From Helicostylum pulchrum (taxonomy: Eukaryota > Mucoromycota > Mucoromycetes > Mucorales > Mucoraceae), in NCBI GenBank assembly GCA_025677825.1, contig JAIXMO010000014.1:248001-312000 (forward strand): a stretch of 64,000 nucleotides of DNA, read 5' to 3'. A program made the translations under genes and the position numbers. This document shows, one piece after another, positions 34,608-45,150 of the stretch (positions within the stretch are counted from its first letter, which is position 1; each line of letters starts with the position of its first letter). The notes below the pieces were generated by a model, which was not told the DNA's origin, searched no databases, and saw only the letters and a list, made by a program, of their open reading frames with translations.

Positions 34608-37600
34608 TTACATTACAAATAAGAATCGTAAATCATCAATTGTTAATTTATCTAGAGCGTTTTCCATTTTGCCTGTTTTTTATGGTTATTAATTACCCTT
34701 TTTTAAACACTTTTTATATATTTGTATAATACTTTACCAACTGTGCTGTTAGCTAATGCAGTCTTTTTTTCTTGAAGTTGTACAATTCTACTCTCAATAC
34801 TGTTCTCAATAATCAATCTAGTGATCCGAATAGGTCGGTGTTGACCAAGTCGATGAATTCGATCCATAGCCTATTTTTAATTATTAGTAAATTTTTTTAT
34901 TTTATTTTTGATCTTCCGATTATGTTGTAATCATTTACTTGCACTATGTTGAAAAAAAAAAGTAAGTATATGGGTAAATAATAGCAAAAAAAAAAAAAAA
35001 AAAAAAAAAACGCTTACATTCAGCCGCCTATAACATTAATGGTTCAAATAAAGAAAAAATAGATCGGTTAATTTATTTAACCCTTTTTTGTTTTTTTAAA
35101 AAAACTTACGGGGTTCCACCAAGGATCACTAAAAAAAGAAAAAGGGATTAAAAAAAATGTAACCTTATAAATAGGTTTGTTTAGGTACTTACCAAATAAA
35201 GACTCTACTAGCCTCAGTCAAGTTTAATGCTACACCGCCTGCTTTTAAACTAATGAGAAATACAGTAACTGTTGGTTTGGTAGAGAAACTATTTTTGTAT
35301 GTTAGTTTTATATAAATAACATTTTGTAAATAATACTTTACTGTTGAATTGCAGCGTCTCTTTGAGTAGGAGACATGGTACCATCAAGTCGAATACATTC
35401 AAACCCTGCACGAGACAATCTCCAGTATACCAAATCAAGGAAATTGACAAATTGGGAGAACACAATACTATTTTTTTTTTTTTTATCATGTTACTTTTTT
35501 GTTTTCCTTTACGTAAAAAGTTACACTTACCTTTTAATAGTTTTATCTTCACGGCGTAATTTTGAGAGTTCTTCAACCAAGGCTTCAATCTTTGTAGAAC
35601 TTCTCCAGCTACCCATATTGATACGATTGACAATACTAGACTTTGTATAATTGCCGTTGGAGCTTACACCTGCATCAAGAGAAGGTTGAGATAAGTCAAC
35701 GTTAAATTCCGCGTAGCAGCTGGGGCAGCGAGGCTTGTTTCCAACAGAGTCATCGAAACTATCATAGTATTGAACACAGCACTATTTTTTTTTTTAAAAA
35801 AAAAATATTAGGGTTATATTGCACGGGAGAAAAGGAACATTTTTTTTTTCTTTTACCTCTCTGCAGAATACATGCTTACAGATAGCAGTAATGGGATCCT
35901 GGAAAAAAAAAATAACATTCGTTACGCGTGAAATTGAAATAAAAATATTGCGTGTTAACAAACCTCTGATAAATCGTTACAAAGCATACACATCAATTGT
36001 CTGTTATCAGTTGATTTTTTAGTAACGAGATCGGGATGATCGGCTAAAAAATAAATAAAAAATATTAGTCTTCCTATCTTTTTTTTTTTTTAAAAAAAAA
36101 AAAGGAAAAAATAAACTTACCGCATTGTCTCATTTTCATTAATAATTCAAAGATATTTGCATAGTTATTTAATACAGTATCGTCTTCAACATAGGTTGTA
36201 AAAGCACGAGCAACATCCATATACAAGGAATTATAAACATCTTCTTCTTCTTCACTAAAGACATCGCGACGTACAATGACAGTACGAGGAGGTAAGCCAA
36301 GATCATCCGCGCATTCAGTTTTAGTTCTTCTCAACATGATTCTATCCAACAACATACGAAGTTTCTTCAACGCGATTTTACCGTCACCAGTATAGCCGTG
36401 GATTTGAATAGGTTTCAAGACTTCGTTATTCCACCAACAGACATGACTAATGTAATATTTAGTACACACGTGTGTGCGTTTGTAAAAAAAAAGTATAATA
36501 TTTACCTCATAGGTGTATGATGGCATACATCACATTCTTTGAGATTTGAGAACTTCCAACTTAATTCTTTACACGGGCAATTTTTACAATAATAATATGC
36601 AAATGGATCTACAAAAATTACGGCATTAGCCAGTGAAATGTAATAAACAAACGTTTTGTACGTACCTGCTCGCATAAAACGAATTAAAGAATAAAGTTCT
36701 CCAACACGATTTTGTAATGGAGTACCAGTAAGAGACCATTTATATTTACCATTCAAATTGAACTGTACCAGAAAAAAATTAGTATTTTAAATATCTATGT
36801 GTAAAATAAAAGACTTACGGCAGCTCTGGCAGTGTTACTAGATCTATCCTTAATATTATGTGCTTCATCAAGAATGACACGGTGCCACTGTATTTTATGC
36901 AAGATGGACTTTTCCTTGATAATGAGGTACTCACCATCCTCGCCTTTTCTTTTGAGACCTTGTTCTTGACGTCTAAAAGCAGTTTCAATAACAGAATCTA
37001 AAATATTATATTAGTCATTTTGTTTGTTTTTTTATTTTGTATGTATAGACCACTTTACATGTGGTTAAGACGACATCATGTTTTTTTATTTCGTCCATGT
37101 CTTTTGACCTAGCTGCACCATGAAAAACATAAACAGACAGTGCATTGTTTGTATGTTTCGAAATTTCATTTTTCCATTGAATGAGAGCGACCTATTTTTT
37201 TTTTATTTATTTATTACAAAAATGATTTTTTTGTTTGTTTGTGTATACAACTTACGGTAGGTGCAACAACAAGGTTTGGTTTCTGTCTATCACTTAAAAG
37301 TAAGGCAATGGTTTGAATTGTTTTACCCATACCCATTTCATCCTATTAATATATATCAGTATTATTGCGCAGTAAAATATTTAAACCAGATACTTTACAG
37401 CTAATATACCACCATTAAACTATAATACACAAAAGTTAAAAAAAAAATATATATATATATATATAACATTGATATACAAAAGAAAAAAAAAACTTACAGA
37501 TTTCATAGACTCTTGTTGAATCATCCAGCCAACACCATATCTTTGAAAAGGTAATAAAGTTAAAGACAGTTCCGCAGGTTGCTCAATAGGTTGAACAACA

Positions 37601-38211
37601 GGTGCCTCTATCTCTTCAATATCTTTCCAAATCCAAGCTAATTCAGGGCGTTGAATTATAATCTTCTCTTCTGTTTTTTTGTACTACACACGCAAAAAAA
37701 AAACACGTAAATAAAATAATTAAAAACACGCGCGATTTTTTTTTTTTTTTTTTTTTTATACGTTTTCAATTTTTGGGAGCTTCCCGCGTCTTCTTCTTAC
37801 AACCACAGGTTCCGGTTCAGAATCGTCTTCAGTATCACTGACGACAATATCTTGAAGAGGAGAAGGTTCATCTACTTCTTGCGTGAGTTGGTCTACTTCT
37901 TCCTCTGGCTCTTCTGTAAGTTGATCTACTTCCTCCTCCGGTTCAGCTTTAACGTCAGCAGATAACTCCGGAATTACTGAAGATGAAGAAGTTGCTGCGC
38001 AGCGGGTAGAAGTTTGAGGTTCAGTACGAGCAGTTGGTAAAGCGGAAAGGCGACGTTTTGAAAACCGGGTACGAGGTACAGCAACAGGTTCTTGAAAGTC
38101 ATTGTCTTGTTCGTCATTGTCTTGTTCGTCATTGACCGGCATTACAGCCACCATGTCGTTTTCTAACTTGGCTTTCTTTAAAAGTCTGTTAGAAGAGCGA
38201 GTAGTTACCAT
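34608..38211 (-). CDS. RAD16: RAD16-like SNF2 ATPase / RING ubiquitin ligase (global-genome repair), 19 exons
   Basis: Nineteen exons close in frame to 802 residues. Exons from 5': 38211-37762, 37683-37498, 37419-37399, 37342-37256, 37191-37059, 36997-36819, 36762-36666, 36608-36506, 36446-36121, 36043-35964, 35898-35857, 35781-35531, 35467-35342, 35288-35193, 35128-35110, 35027-35018, 34943-34939, 34870-34738 and 34672-34608. SNF2 motifs are clear: [53 protein letters not shown] and [20 protein letters not shown]3HC4-type RING ([26 protein letters not shown]) is inserted between the helicase halves as in yeast Rad16 (790 residues). The acidic N-terminus and the C-terminal [13 protein letters not shown] also fit. 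Rad16 works with Rad7 in nucleotide-excision repair of silent DNA. Confidence 0.93.
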
Positions 38212-38430
38212 GTTTTAATATAAAGTGTCTAGTTTTTTTTTCAAGAAAAAGAAGGGAGAGAGAGAGAGAGGGTTTTTATTTTTTAAAAAAAGGAAAAAAA
38301 AGAAAAAAGAAGAGAAAGAGAGAGGGAAAAAAAAAATCAAAAAAAAGGTGTCAAATACGACTGACGCACCATTGACAGACAAGAAGATTGGACAGAAAAA
38401 AAAAAAGAAAAAAAAAAGACTGTTTATTTT

Positions 38431-39448
38431 TTATTTAGAGAGAACCCACTTGCCAATCATTTCCTTCATCAAGTTACAAGCCCTCTTTTCATCTTGATCC
38501 CAACTAACATCGTTATCAGATTCAATTTCTTGTACGACGGAACGAACAATACGTCTTGAATCGTTACTGTATTCAATACCATTGACCGTCATTTCCTCCA
38601 CCAAGTTTAACATACCGTACACATCTCTCCACGTCTCCCAACGTAACAACAACATGGCATCGTACACCTTTGTAGTACATCCAAATATATAACTTTCAAC
38701 ACTCTTTGCTTTAGCCAATTCAAATATAGTGATTGCTAAATAAGGGTCTGATTGTGAAGCATGCTCAATTGCCTTTGTAATTAATTTTGGATAGTAAGAT
38801 GGGTATTCCGTTTGATCCATTTCTTTTGTAATCGATTTTAGCAAGTCGAGCGAGTTTGTGGTTTCGACAATTTGGTTCAAGTGGTGTAATTCCTTTTCTT
38901 TCATTTTTATACGTTCGTCTTGAGCGATATGGCTCATATCCCAATTGTTTGTTCTTTCGTCATCGTCTTCTTCGCTGTTTCTTCTAATTTTGTGAACCGT
39001 CTTACCATAGATAGGTGCCATCATACTTCTAGGTAAAGGTGCCTTTTCTTTATACAGTTGGCGGTTATGGACAACTAAATCTAATAGTTTCTTTTCAATC
39101 ACTGAATCGGTTTCCTTTGCTTTATGGCTGGTGGATTTAGGTAAGATCACACTGGGCTTACGATCAAATAAGGTATCTAGTAATTCTCGAAAGTCTCGTG
39201 TGTCAGTTACTGTTCGGCTGGATCGAGATTTAACACTGTTGTTGGTTTCAACCGCTTCTACTTCCGGGATTTCCCAAAAATTTGGCTTGCTGTCATCCGT
39301 AGTATAGTATTTAGGTGAAGTTCTTTTTAATACTTTAAAAAAATTATTTTAAGTATACAATATTCATGTTTTATACCACAATCCTTAACTAACCTCTCAA
39401 GTGGCTACTTTTGATAAATAAGTTTGGTCGAAGTGTACGAGATAACAT
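38431..39448 (-). CDS. Mtf2/Nam1-like mitochondrial protein
   Basis: Two exons, 39448-39394 and 39332-38431, give 318 residues. The N-terminus (MLSRTLRPNLFIKSSHLR) is basic and amphipathic, as in a mitochondrial targeting sequence. The C-terminal half carries the Mtf2-type helical block: SYYPKLITKAIEHASQSDP, ITIFELAKAKSVESYIFGCT and LNLVEEMTVNGIEYSNDSRR. In yeast, Mtf2/Nam1 helps couple mitochondrial transcription to RNA processing and translation. The assignment rests on this C-terminal pattern from memory, and the middle region is poorly conserved. It lies upstream of, and in the same direction as, the RAD16-like gene, about 220 bp from its start. Confidence 0.68.
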
Positions 39449-39581
39449 GGTTTTATTTTTTCGAGTAAGCTAAAAAAAAAAAAAGAAAAAAAGAAAAGGG
39501 GGAGGGTATTAATTTTCTGGGGGCATAAACGAAAAAAAAAAAAAAAAAAAAAAAAACGTCACATTTGATGGGTATTTTTTT

Positions 39582-40672
39582 TTATCTGCCTGCCATCAAG
39601 GAATCTTTTCTTGATGTTTCTAATGCATAAAGAATAGCAGAAGCAGTCGGACGTTGTTCAGGATCATAGTTTAGGCCTTGCTGTATTATACAAAACATAA
39701 CCGAGTGCCTTGGATCAAGTGCGTCCTTATTTATAATCACAGTTTTGGTTTTGTGGTCAATGGTATGTAGTTTTTTAAGGTTATAGTCGAAATGTTGCGC
39801 TAGATCTAGCATAATAAGTGTCGCTGCAAACACATCAGCTGATTTTTTGTACATGTTATTCATACTTTTCGCCTCTGGACATTTAAGAAATTTTGTATTG
39901 ACCATCCACGGTTTATTTCGATTTACAATGGTATCTTGCAAGTCTAGACAGGATTGATAGCTGTTAAAGTACAGCATACCAATTGCATCCACTTGTAATC
40001 CTTCTGGTGTAATATCCACTAATCCTATATTAAGCAAGTGTGCTTCTTTTACCATTGAAAATAGTGAAATACACATTTGTAACAAATGCATTGGTTCTAA
40101 ATATTCCTCTACAAAAAAAAAAGAGTGGTTAATATACAGAAGTAAAAAAAAAAAAAAAAAAAAAAAAAGTATTTTTGTACATACCATTTCTTCTTTTATC
40201 ATACATGTATTGACCAAGGTTGCCACCATAATACAACCTTCGTACTAGAAATAAAGCAGGATCTTTGGGAGGAGTTTGAATGAAATCAACGATATCTAAT
40301 ACATGAGCTCGAAAGACACCAACATAATGCGCCATATATTGACAACCGTACAGTCTGTTATGCATTTGGTATCCGTATATATACTGGTCTTGGTGATAGT
40401 TGACGTCGCCAAAAGCAATGATACATTCACACGATATCTGGATGTTGGTATATGTTCCTGTAAATGTCACTTCTCTGCTGTTTAATCCCTTGACATCTTT
40501 AAATGGTTCTGGGTTTAGCACCAAGTGTTTGGTCTTTATCTTTTCTATAAATACCGCTCTCGGTTCTCCAACATAAACTCCTTCCGGGCAGAACGCTTTG
40601 CCTGATATAATTTCAGTATGAGGCTCATTTAAAACACGTTTTTTTTTATACCTAAAGTCATTTTCCTGCTTT
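39582..40672 (-). CDS. Probable pseudokinase; 5' end unresolved
   Basis: Two joined exons, about 40672-40185 and 40108-39582, give roughly 335 residues with no initiator Met found at the 5' end. The C-terminal part has a kinase C-lobe shape: ADVFAATLIMLDLAQ (the DVWS-like helix F region) and GLNYDPEQRPTASAIL (the final D/P-x-x-R-P helix). The catalytic-loop position reads HLLNIGLVDITPEGLQVD, so no HRD-x4-N is visible, and no DFG is seen. The N-lobe includes SREVTFTGTYTNIQISCECI and LFLVRRLYYGGNLGQYMYD but no Gly-rich loop or VAIK is obvious. Either it is an inactive kinase or the true N-terminal exons are missing. It starts less than 200 bp from ZUO1, so the two may share a promoter. Confidence 0.55.
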
Positions 40673-40824
40673 CTTTGTTAAAGCAAAAAAAAAAAAAAAA
40701 GGTACATACTCCGAAAGCTTTTTTTTTTTTTAAAAAAAAGAAGTGGCTTATACACTATTAAAAAAATTTATAATTTTAGTCATTTCTCATCTTTTTTTCT
40801 TGTTATAGTTAACTTTTACATACA

Positions 40825-42176
40825 ATGTCTTTGACTCTTGACTTTTTGCTTCCTCCTCCTCCTGCTTCATACAAGTCTGAAGAGCCCGTTGTCAGCGGTT
40901 CTTTGAGCGGTAAAGAATTTGTCCCCTTTTTTTTAAAAAAAAATAATTGAAAATAGAAAACTTATAAAATTTTAATACAGCTACTGTCGATCGTCTTATT
41001 GAACCCGTTGGTCGTCATTTCCTCGCTCATGCTCGTAGAAAGAACCACAACCGTACCTTCTCCGAAGATGAACTTCATCAAGCTGCCGAGAAGGCCAGCC
41101 AAGTTGTTGAGGAAGAGACCGTTGAATTTGAGTATGAAAATGTTGACATTACCGCCGTCAACCAAGATCCTACTCAATGGAAGACCCAAGATAACTATGC
41201 CGTTCTTGGTTTAACCAACCTCCGTTACAAGGCTACCGAGGATCAAATCAAGAAGGCCCATCGTCGTATGGTTCTCTTGCACCATCCCGATAAGAAGGCT
41301 GATAAGAACGATGATGCTTTCTTCAAGTGTATTGCCAAGGCCTTTGATACCTTGATGAACCCTGTCACTCGTCGTCAATATGATTCCGTTGATTTCGGTA
41401 TGGCTTGGTTAGAAGAAGATGCACCTACTGCTAAATCTGAAGGTGATTTCTTCGAGTTATGGGCTCCTGTCTTTGAACGTGAAGGTCGTTTCTCTAACAA
41501 GCAACCTGTTCCTTCTCTCGGTGATGTCAACACCCCCAAGGAAGACGTTGAGGCATTCTACGATTTCTTTTACAACATGGATTCTTGGAGAACTTTCGAG
41601 TGGTTGGATAAGGAAGGTGCTGAGGGATCTGATAACCGTGACGATAAGCGTTATCAAGAAAAGAAGAACCGTGCTCAACGTGCTCAACTCAAGAAGGAAG
41701 ATAATGCTCGTCTTCGTACCCTTGTCGATACTTGTTTAAGTGTTGATCCTCGTATTGCTCTTTTCAAGGCTGCTGAAAAGAAGAAGAGAAATGCCAAGAA
41801 GGATGCTAAGGCTGCTGCTGATGCCGCTGCTGCCGAAGCTGCTGCCAAGAAGGCTGAAGAAGATAAGATTGCTGCTGAAAAGGCTGAGGCTGAAGCCAAG
41901 AACGCTAAGGAAGATTCAAAGAAGGCCAAGGAGATGGCTAAGCGTGCTATCAAGAAGGAGAAGAAGACCATCAAGGCTATTGTTAAGGACAACAACTACG
42001 GTTTAGGTAACGAAGCCGCTGCTGCTACTCCCGCTCAAATCGATTCTCAATTATTCAAGCTCGATGATATCCTTGCCAAGAACAAGACTGCTGAAGCTCT
42101 TGAAGCTCTTCGTATTTCCTTTGAAAAGGCTGTTGCTGATAAGAACATTGCTGAAGTTTTCAACAATGCTCTTTAA
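40825..42176 (+). CDS. ZUO1: Zuotin, ribosome-associated J-protein (Zuo1/DNAJC2-like)
   Basis: Two exons, 40825-40909 and 40981-42176, give 426 residues (yeast Zuo1 has 433). The J-domain follows NYAVLGLTNLRYKATEDQI, with HPD at residues 130-132 (LLHHPDKKA). Next is the zuotin homology domain (DFFELWAPVFEREGRFSN, FYDFFYNMDSWRTFEWLD). A long Lys/Ala/Glu-rich charged helix (about 260-370) contacts the ribosome. The tail is a helical bundle (LDDILAKNKTAEALEALR). With the Hsp70 Ssz1 it forms RAC, which stimulates Ssb on nascent chains. No SANT repeats are present, as in yeast and unlike animal DNAJC2. Codons are biased to C/G-ending forms, consistent with high expression. Confidence 0.95.
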
Positions 42177-42262
42177 GTAGTAACACAATAAAATATTTTT
42201 TTTTTGCTTTTTGCTTTGCTCTTTCCACTTTATTTACAGTTTTTATTATTTGTATAATTATT

Positions 42263-43227
42263 TTAACGTCCTTGTTCAATATCATCGGAATCTTGATCAT
42301 CCAAGAAGCTTTCATCTAAACCTCTGTCACGATCCAAACTAGTAAATTCAAGTGAATCACGTCCATCTGGTATATCATCAAAATCAACTCTTGTAGATCT
42401 TGCTTGTAGCGAATATTGATTTCTGTAAAAGCAAAAAATACATCAGTAAAAAATAATCAGTCTACTACTAATCATTGTAATAATATACTTTACTTGCGAA
42501 GCATCATAAATAATCGAAACAATTGAAATCCATTACGAATGACCAGCAAGATGGAATCAAAGATAGCTTCATTTCTTTCTCCAACTGAACATCCAGTAGT
42601 GAATACAATCAATGTAACCGCACATAATCCAACTAGAATAATATCAACGATATTCCAAACTGATTTCCAGTAACCCTTTTTTTTTTTGAATTAATGTTAA
42701 ATATGTTTGTGTTACTTGTATTTTAGGGTAGATTTACTTTACTCTGCCAAGAGCTAATAATCTTGTAGTCACTTCAATTATCATTGCAACATTAATTACT
42801 GCTTCTATGACAATAAATAATACTGAAGGGCTGTAGAATAATATGGTTAATTTTCTTTATGCTAATCAAGAAAAAAAGACGTTACCAAGCTTCTCTTAAA
42901 GACTTGTAAAAAAAAAGTATTAGTAGGACATAGACAATAACCTTTTGTTCTAAAATAATTACCATAACAATCGTAATAAAACTAAGTATTGCTAATCCTA
43001 AATAAAGTCCAATATAAAACTTTGAGTACATAAATCGATTTGCCATGCCTTTGACCATCTCAGATTTAGTTAATCCATGTTGCGTCCTCAATAAAATAAA
43101 ATCCATGAATACCAGAAAAAAAAAAAAGTTATTCTGTTTATTGCTTAAAATAATACCTCATTTGTTGAGATGAGTCGTCTTCTGATGCAAGCATATGCAT
43201 CCTATCGTCGTATTCGTCTAAAGGCAT
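42263..43227 (-). CDS. Voltage-sensor-domain-only membrane protein
   Basis: Six exons close in frame: 43227-43157, 43086-42942, 42902-42886, 42830-42743, 42675-42494 and 42422-42263. They give 220 residues. Four hydrophobic segments are visible. S1 is FYIGLYLGLAILSFITIVMV, S2 is SVLFIVIEAVINVAMIIEV, S3 is VWNIVDIILVGLCAVTLIVF and S4 is LLVIRNGFQLFRLFMMLRK. The acidic residues in S2, the VWN-x-VD motif in S3 and the spaced arginines of S4 resemble an ion-channel voltage sensor. No pore helices follow; the tail is acidic (DESFLDDQDSDDIEQ). This layout occurs in fungal Hv1-like and other sensor-only proteins. Whether it conducts protons is not shown. Exon 3 is 17 nt long, and the donor of exon 2 (GTTATT) is weak. 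Confidence 0.75.
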
Positions 43228-43689
43228 ATTTTTTTTAAAAGTGTAAAGAAAAGTAAATTTCGGGTAGTCAAGATTTTTTTTTGTTTGCTTTTTGATACAC
43301 TCACCACCAAGTTTTTGGCGGCCACCAAAAAAAAAAAAAAAAACTGAAGCAAAGCCCATTAACGAGGTTTTTATTTTATCATGAGCTCTTTTTGGGCAAT
43401 ATCACGCTCCTGTGTTCTAATTCATGTGTTTTTTTTTTACACAAAAAATCCTACATGATTCTTTTACAAAAACTATGAGATTGAAATAATAGAATGGTAG
43501 TTACCTTAGAGTATCTACTGAGATTAATACAAGTTTACTCTGAAAGCCTTAATTAAGGTATCATATCTCTCTTTTGAGCCACCACCTGCTACGATATATT
43601 TTTAGAAAGGATTTAATCGTATTTTTATCGCTCTTTCCAACACGTATTTTGTTACTTTTTCTTGCACTCATTTAATTTGGTTTTATTTG
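43228..43689. other. Intergenic spacer
   Basis: AT-rich non-coding spacer between the voltage-sensor gene and the first leader repeat of the accessory zone. Confidence 0.5.
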
Positions 43690-44020
43690 CATAAAAAGGA
43701 ATCTTGTGCGAATCAAGCTGGAGCACATGAATAATAAAAATGATTAATTAACGCATAAATACGAGTATATGAAGCAAAATAGTAGTACAACTACACCATG
43801 ATGAGTAAATAGACCTATTTTATCACCAATATTTAATCTTTTTTTCAATTATTATATCTATGTTTTTGTTTTCATGTTTTTGTTTTTATTTTATTTTATT
43901 ACGTTCGTACAACCGGATATGATTCCTCTTAGAGTAATGGTCATCCATAAAGGTAACTGAAAAGTAATATAGAACACTTTTTAATCGACTATATAAATTG
44001 ACCGTGCATCAAGTATTTCC
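43690..44020 (+). repeat. Leader repeat, copy 2 (modules A and B)
   Basis: Module A (43690-43828) begins ATAAAAAGGAATCTTGTGCG and ends AGACCTATTTTATCACC. Module B (43903-44020) contains one 17-bp unit (CTTAGAGTAATGGTCAT), then AAAGGTAACTG, AAAGTAATAT and TGACCGTGCATCAAG. The same modules in the same order stand at 19.8, 50.7 and 54.5 kb. A C2H2-finger reading frame starts 47 bp downstream. Confidence 0.7.
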
Positions 44021-44066
44021 GCTCCTTTTATTCAACTTCTTCCATTTGGTTAAAACTGCAATACAT

Positions 44067-44870
44067 GACGAATGATTCTATCGTTTACAGTTGTGATAAG
44101 TGTAATACTACACTTACCAGTAATGCACAATTATCGTCCCATACATTCTTAGCCCACTTGGATAAGCTACAAGTAACGTTTGAGGGAGGTACGTTGGCGA
44201 ACATTTGAACTTAAAAGTAACATTAAACTCTTTTCGTTTTTAAGAGAAAGATATACTCATTATTGAGCGAATTGCCCCAAGTGTCCTAAATCTACCTTTC
44301 GCAACCCTACAACTTTGAATCTACATTTAGAAATATATCATAATGGCCACTTGCACAACTTTAAAGTCGAAGAAAAGAGGAGTAACCGAAGTTCTTCGAG
44401 ATATAACTAACGGAGAGGATGTATTTACTGATAATCTAAAACACCGGTATGTTACCTGTCCTTCTATTGATATGAACGAAATACTTACCATCACTCCTCT
44501 TGAACCTATTAATAACATACAAAATGCTGTTCTTATTGCCTCTAATGCTTTGCATTTAAATGAAGAAGATCAAAAAAAAAAGAAGAAAAAAAAAAAAGAT
44601 ATTGGCCAAGATAGCCAGTTGGGAATCCATTTCACTTCTTTCCCACTCAAAAAAAGAAGTATTGTATGCTGGAGGTGCTTCTTCAGAAAAAGCTAAACCT
44701 TTACTCGAAAAAGAATTATGTTTCTCTATAACTCCATACAGCTTCTTATATCAACTATGGCAAGTCCGCTCCAAGTTTCATTGCGTTTCCACATATAACA
44801 TGTGTCGTTTTCTTTTGTCTTTAACTGCAGATATTAATTTTAGCAGACGAAAAAGATGAATTGAATATAA
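44067..44870 (+). pseudogene. C2H2 zinc-finger gene remnant downstream of leader copy 2
   Basis: The ATG at 44067 opens a frame with a C2H2 finger, CDKCNTTLTSNAQLSSHTF… (C-x2-C-x12-H-x5-H), ending at a stop near 44208. About 60 bp on, another frame encodes a second finger, CPKCPKSTFRNPTTLNLHL…, C-x2-C-x12-H-x4-H (about 44274-44342). A third frame (44343-44696) continues with plausible protein before decaying into poly-Lys. No intron arrangement joins all parts in frame, so I treat it as a broken gene. It may be the N-terminal part of the same multi-copy family whose C-termini lie at 13.0 and 51.4 kb, but that link is inference. Confidence 0.5.
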
Positions 44871-45095
44871 TTAGCAACGTACCTTTGAATAATAGTTTAC
44901 AACTTTTGTCTGATTCCCTTACAACTTCTATAAAAATGCAAACCAAAAGTGTTTAAATATGCAAATAAAAAATATCAGATTCTTTTTTTTTCTTTTAAAC
45001 ACTTAAAAAATTTAATAAACCAGACTTGAAATTTAGATTGTAAGACTTTTCATTGATTTTATAAGATTTAAGGTTATCCTGTCTCTGATTTATAC
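44871..45095. other. Non-coding tail of the zinc-finger relic
   Basis: AT-rich; no ORF is supported. Confidence 0.4.
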
Positions 45096-45150
45096 CTGGG
45101 TCAAATTTCGACTTAGTTCGAATTTACGCTGAGTCAAATATTTGACCCAG
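45096..45150. repeat. 55-bp miniature inverted repeat
   Basis: A perfect 11-bp inverted repeat (CTGGGTCAAAT at 45096-45106; ATTTGACCCAG at 45140-45150) surrounds 33 bp. Inside, GAGTCAAAT partly repeats the arm sequence. It has the shape of a very small transposon footprint or a hairpin. Confidence 0.55.

Noticed and set aside
41684..41995. Minus-strand open frame of 103 codons inside ZUO1
   Set aside because: Ser/Ala/Phe-rich mirror of the Lys/Ala-rich charged helix of zuotin; a shadow frame.
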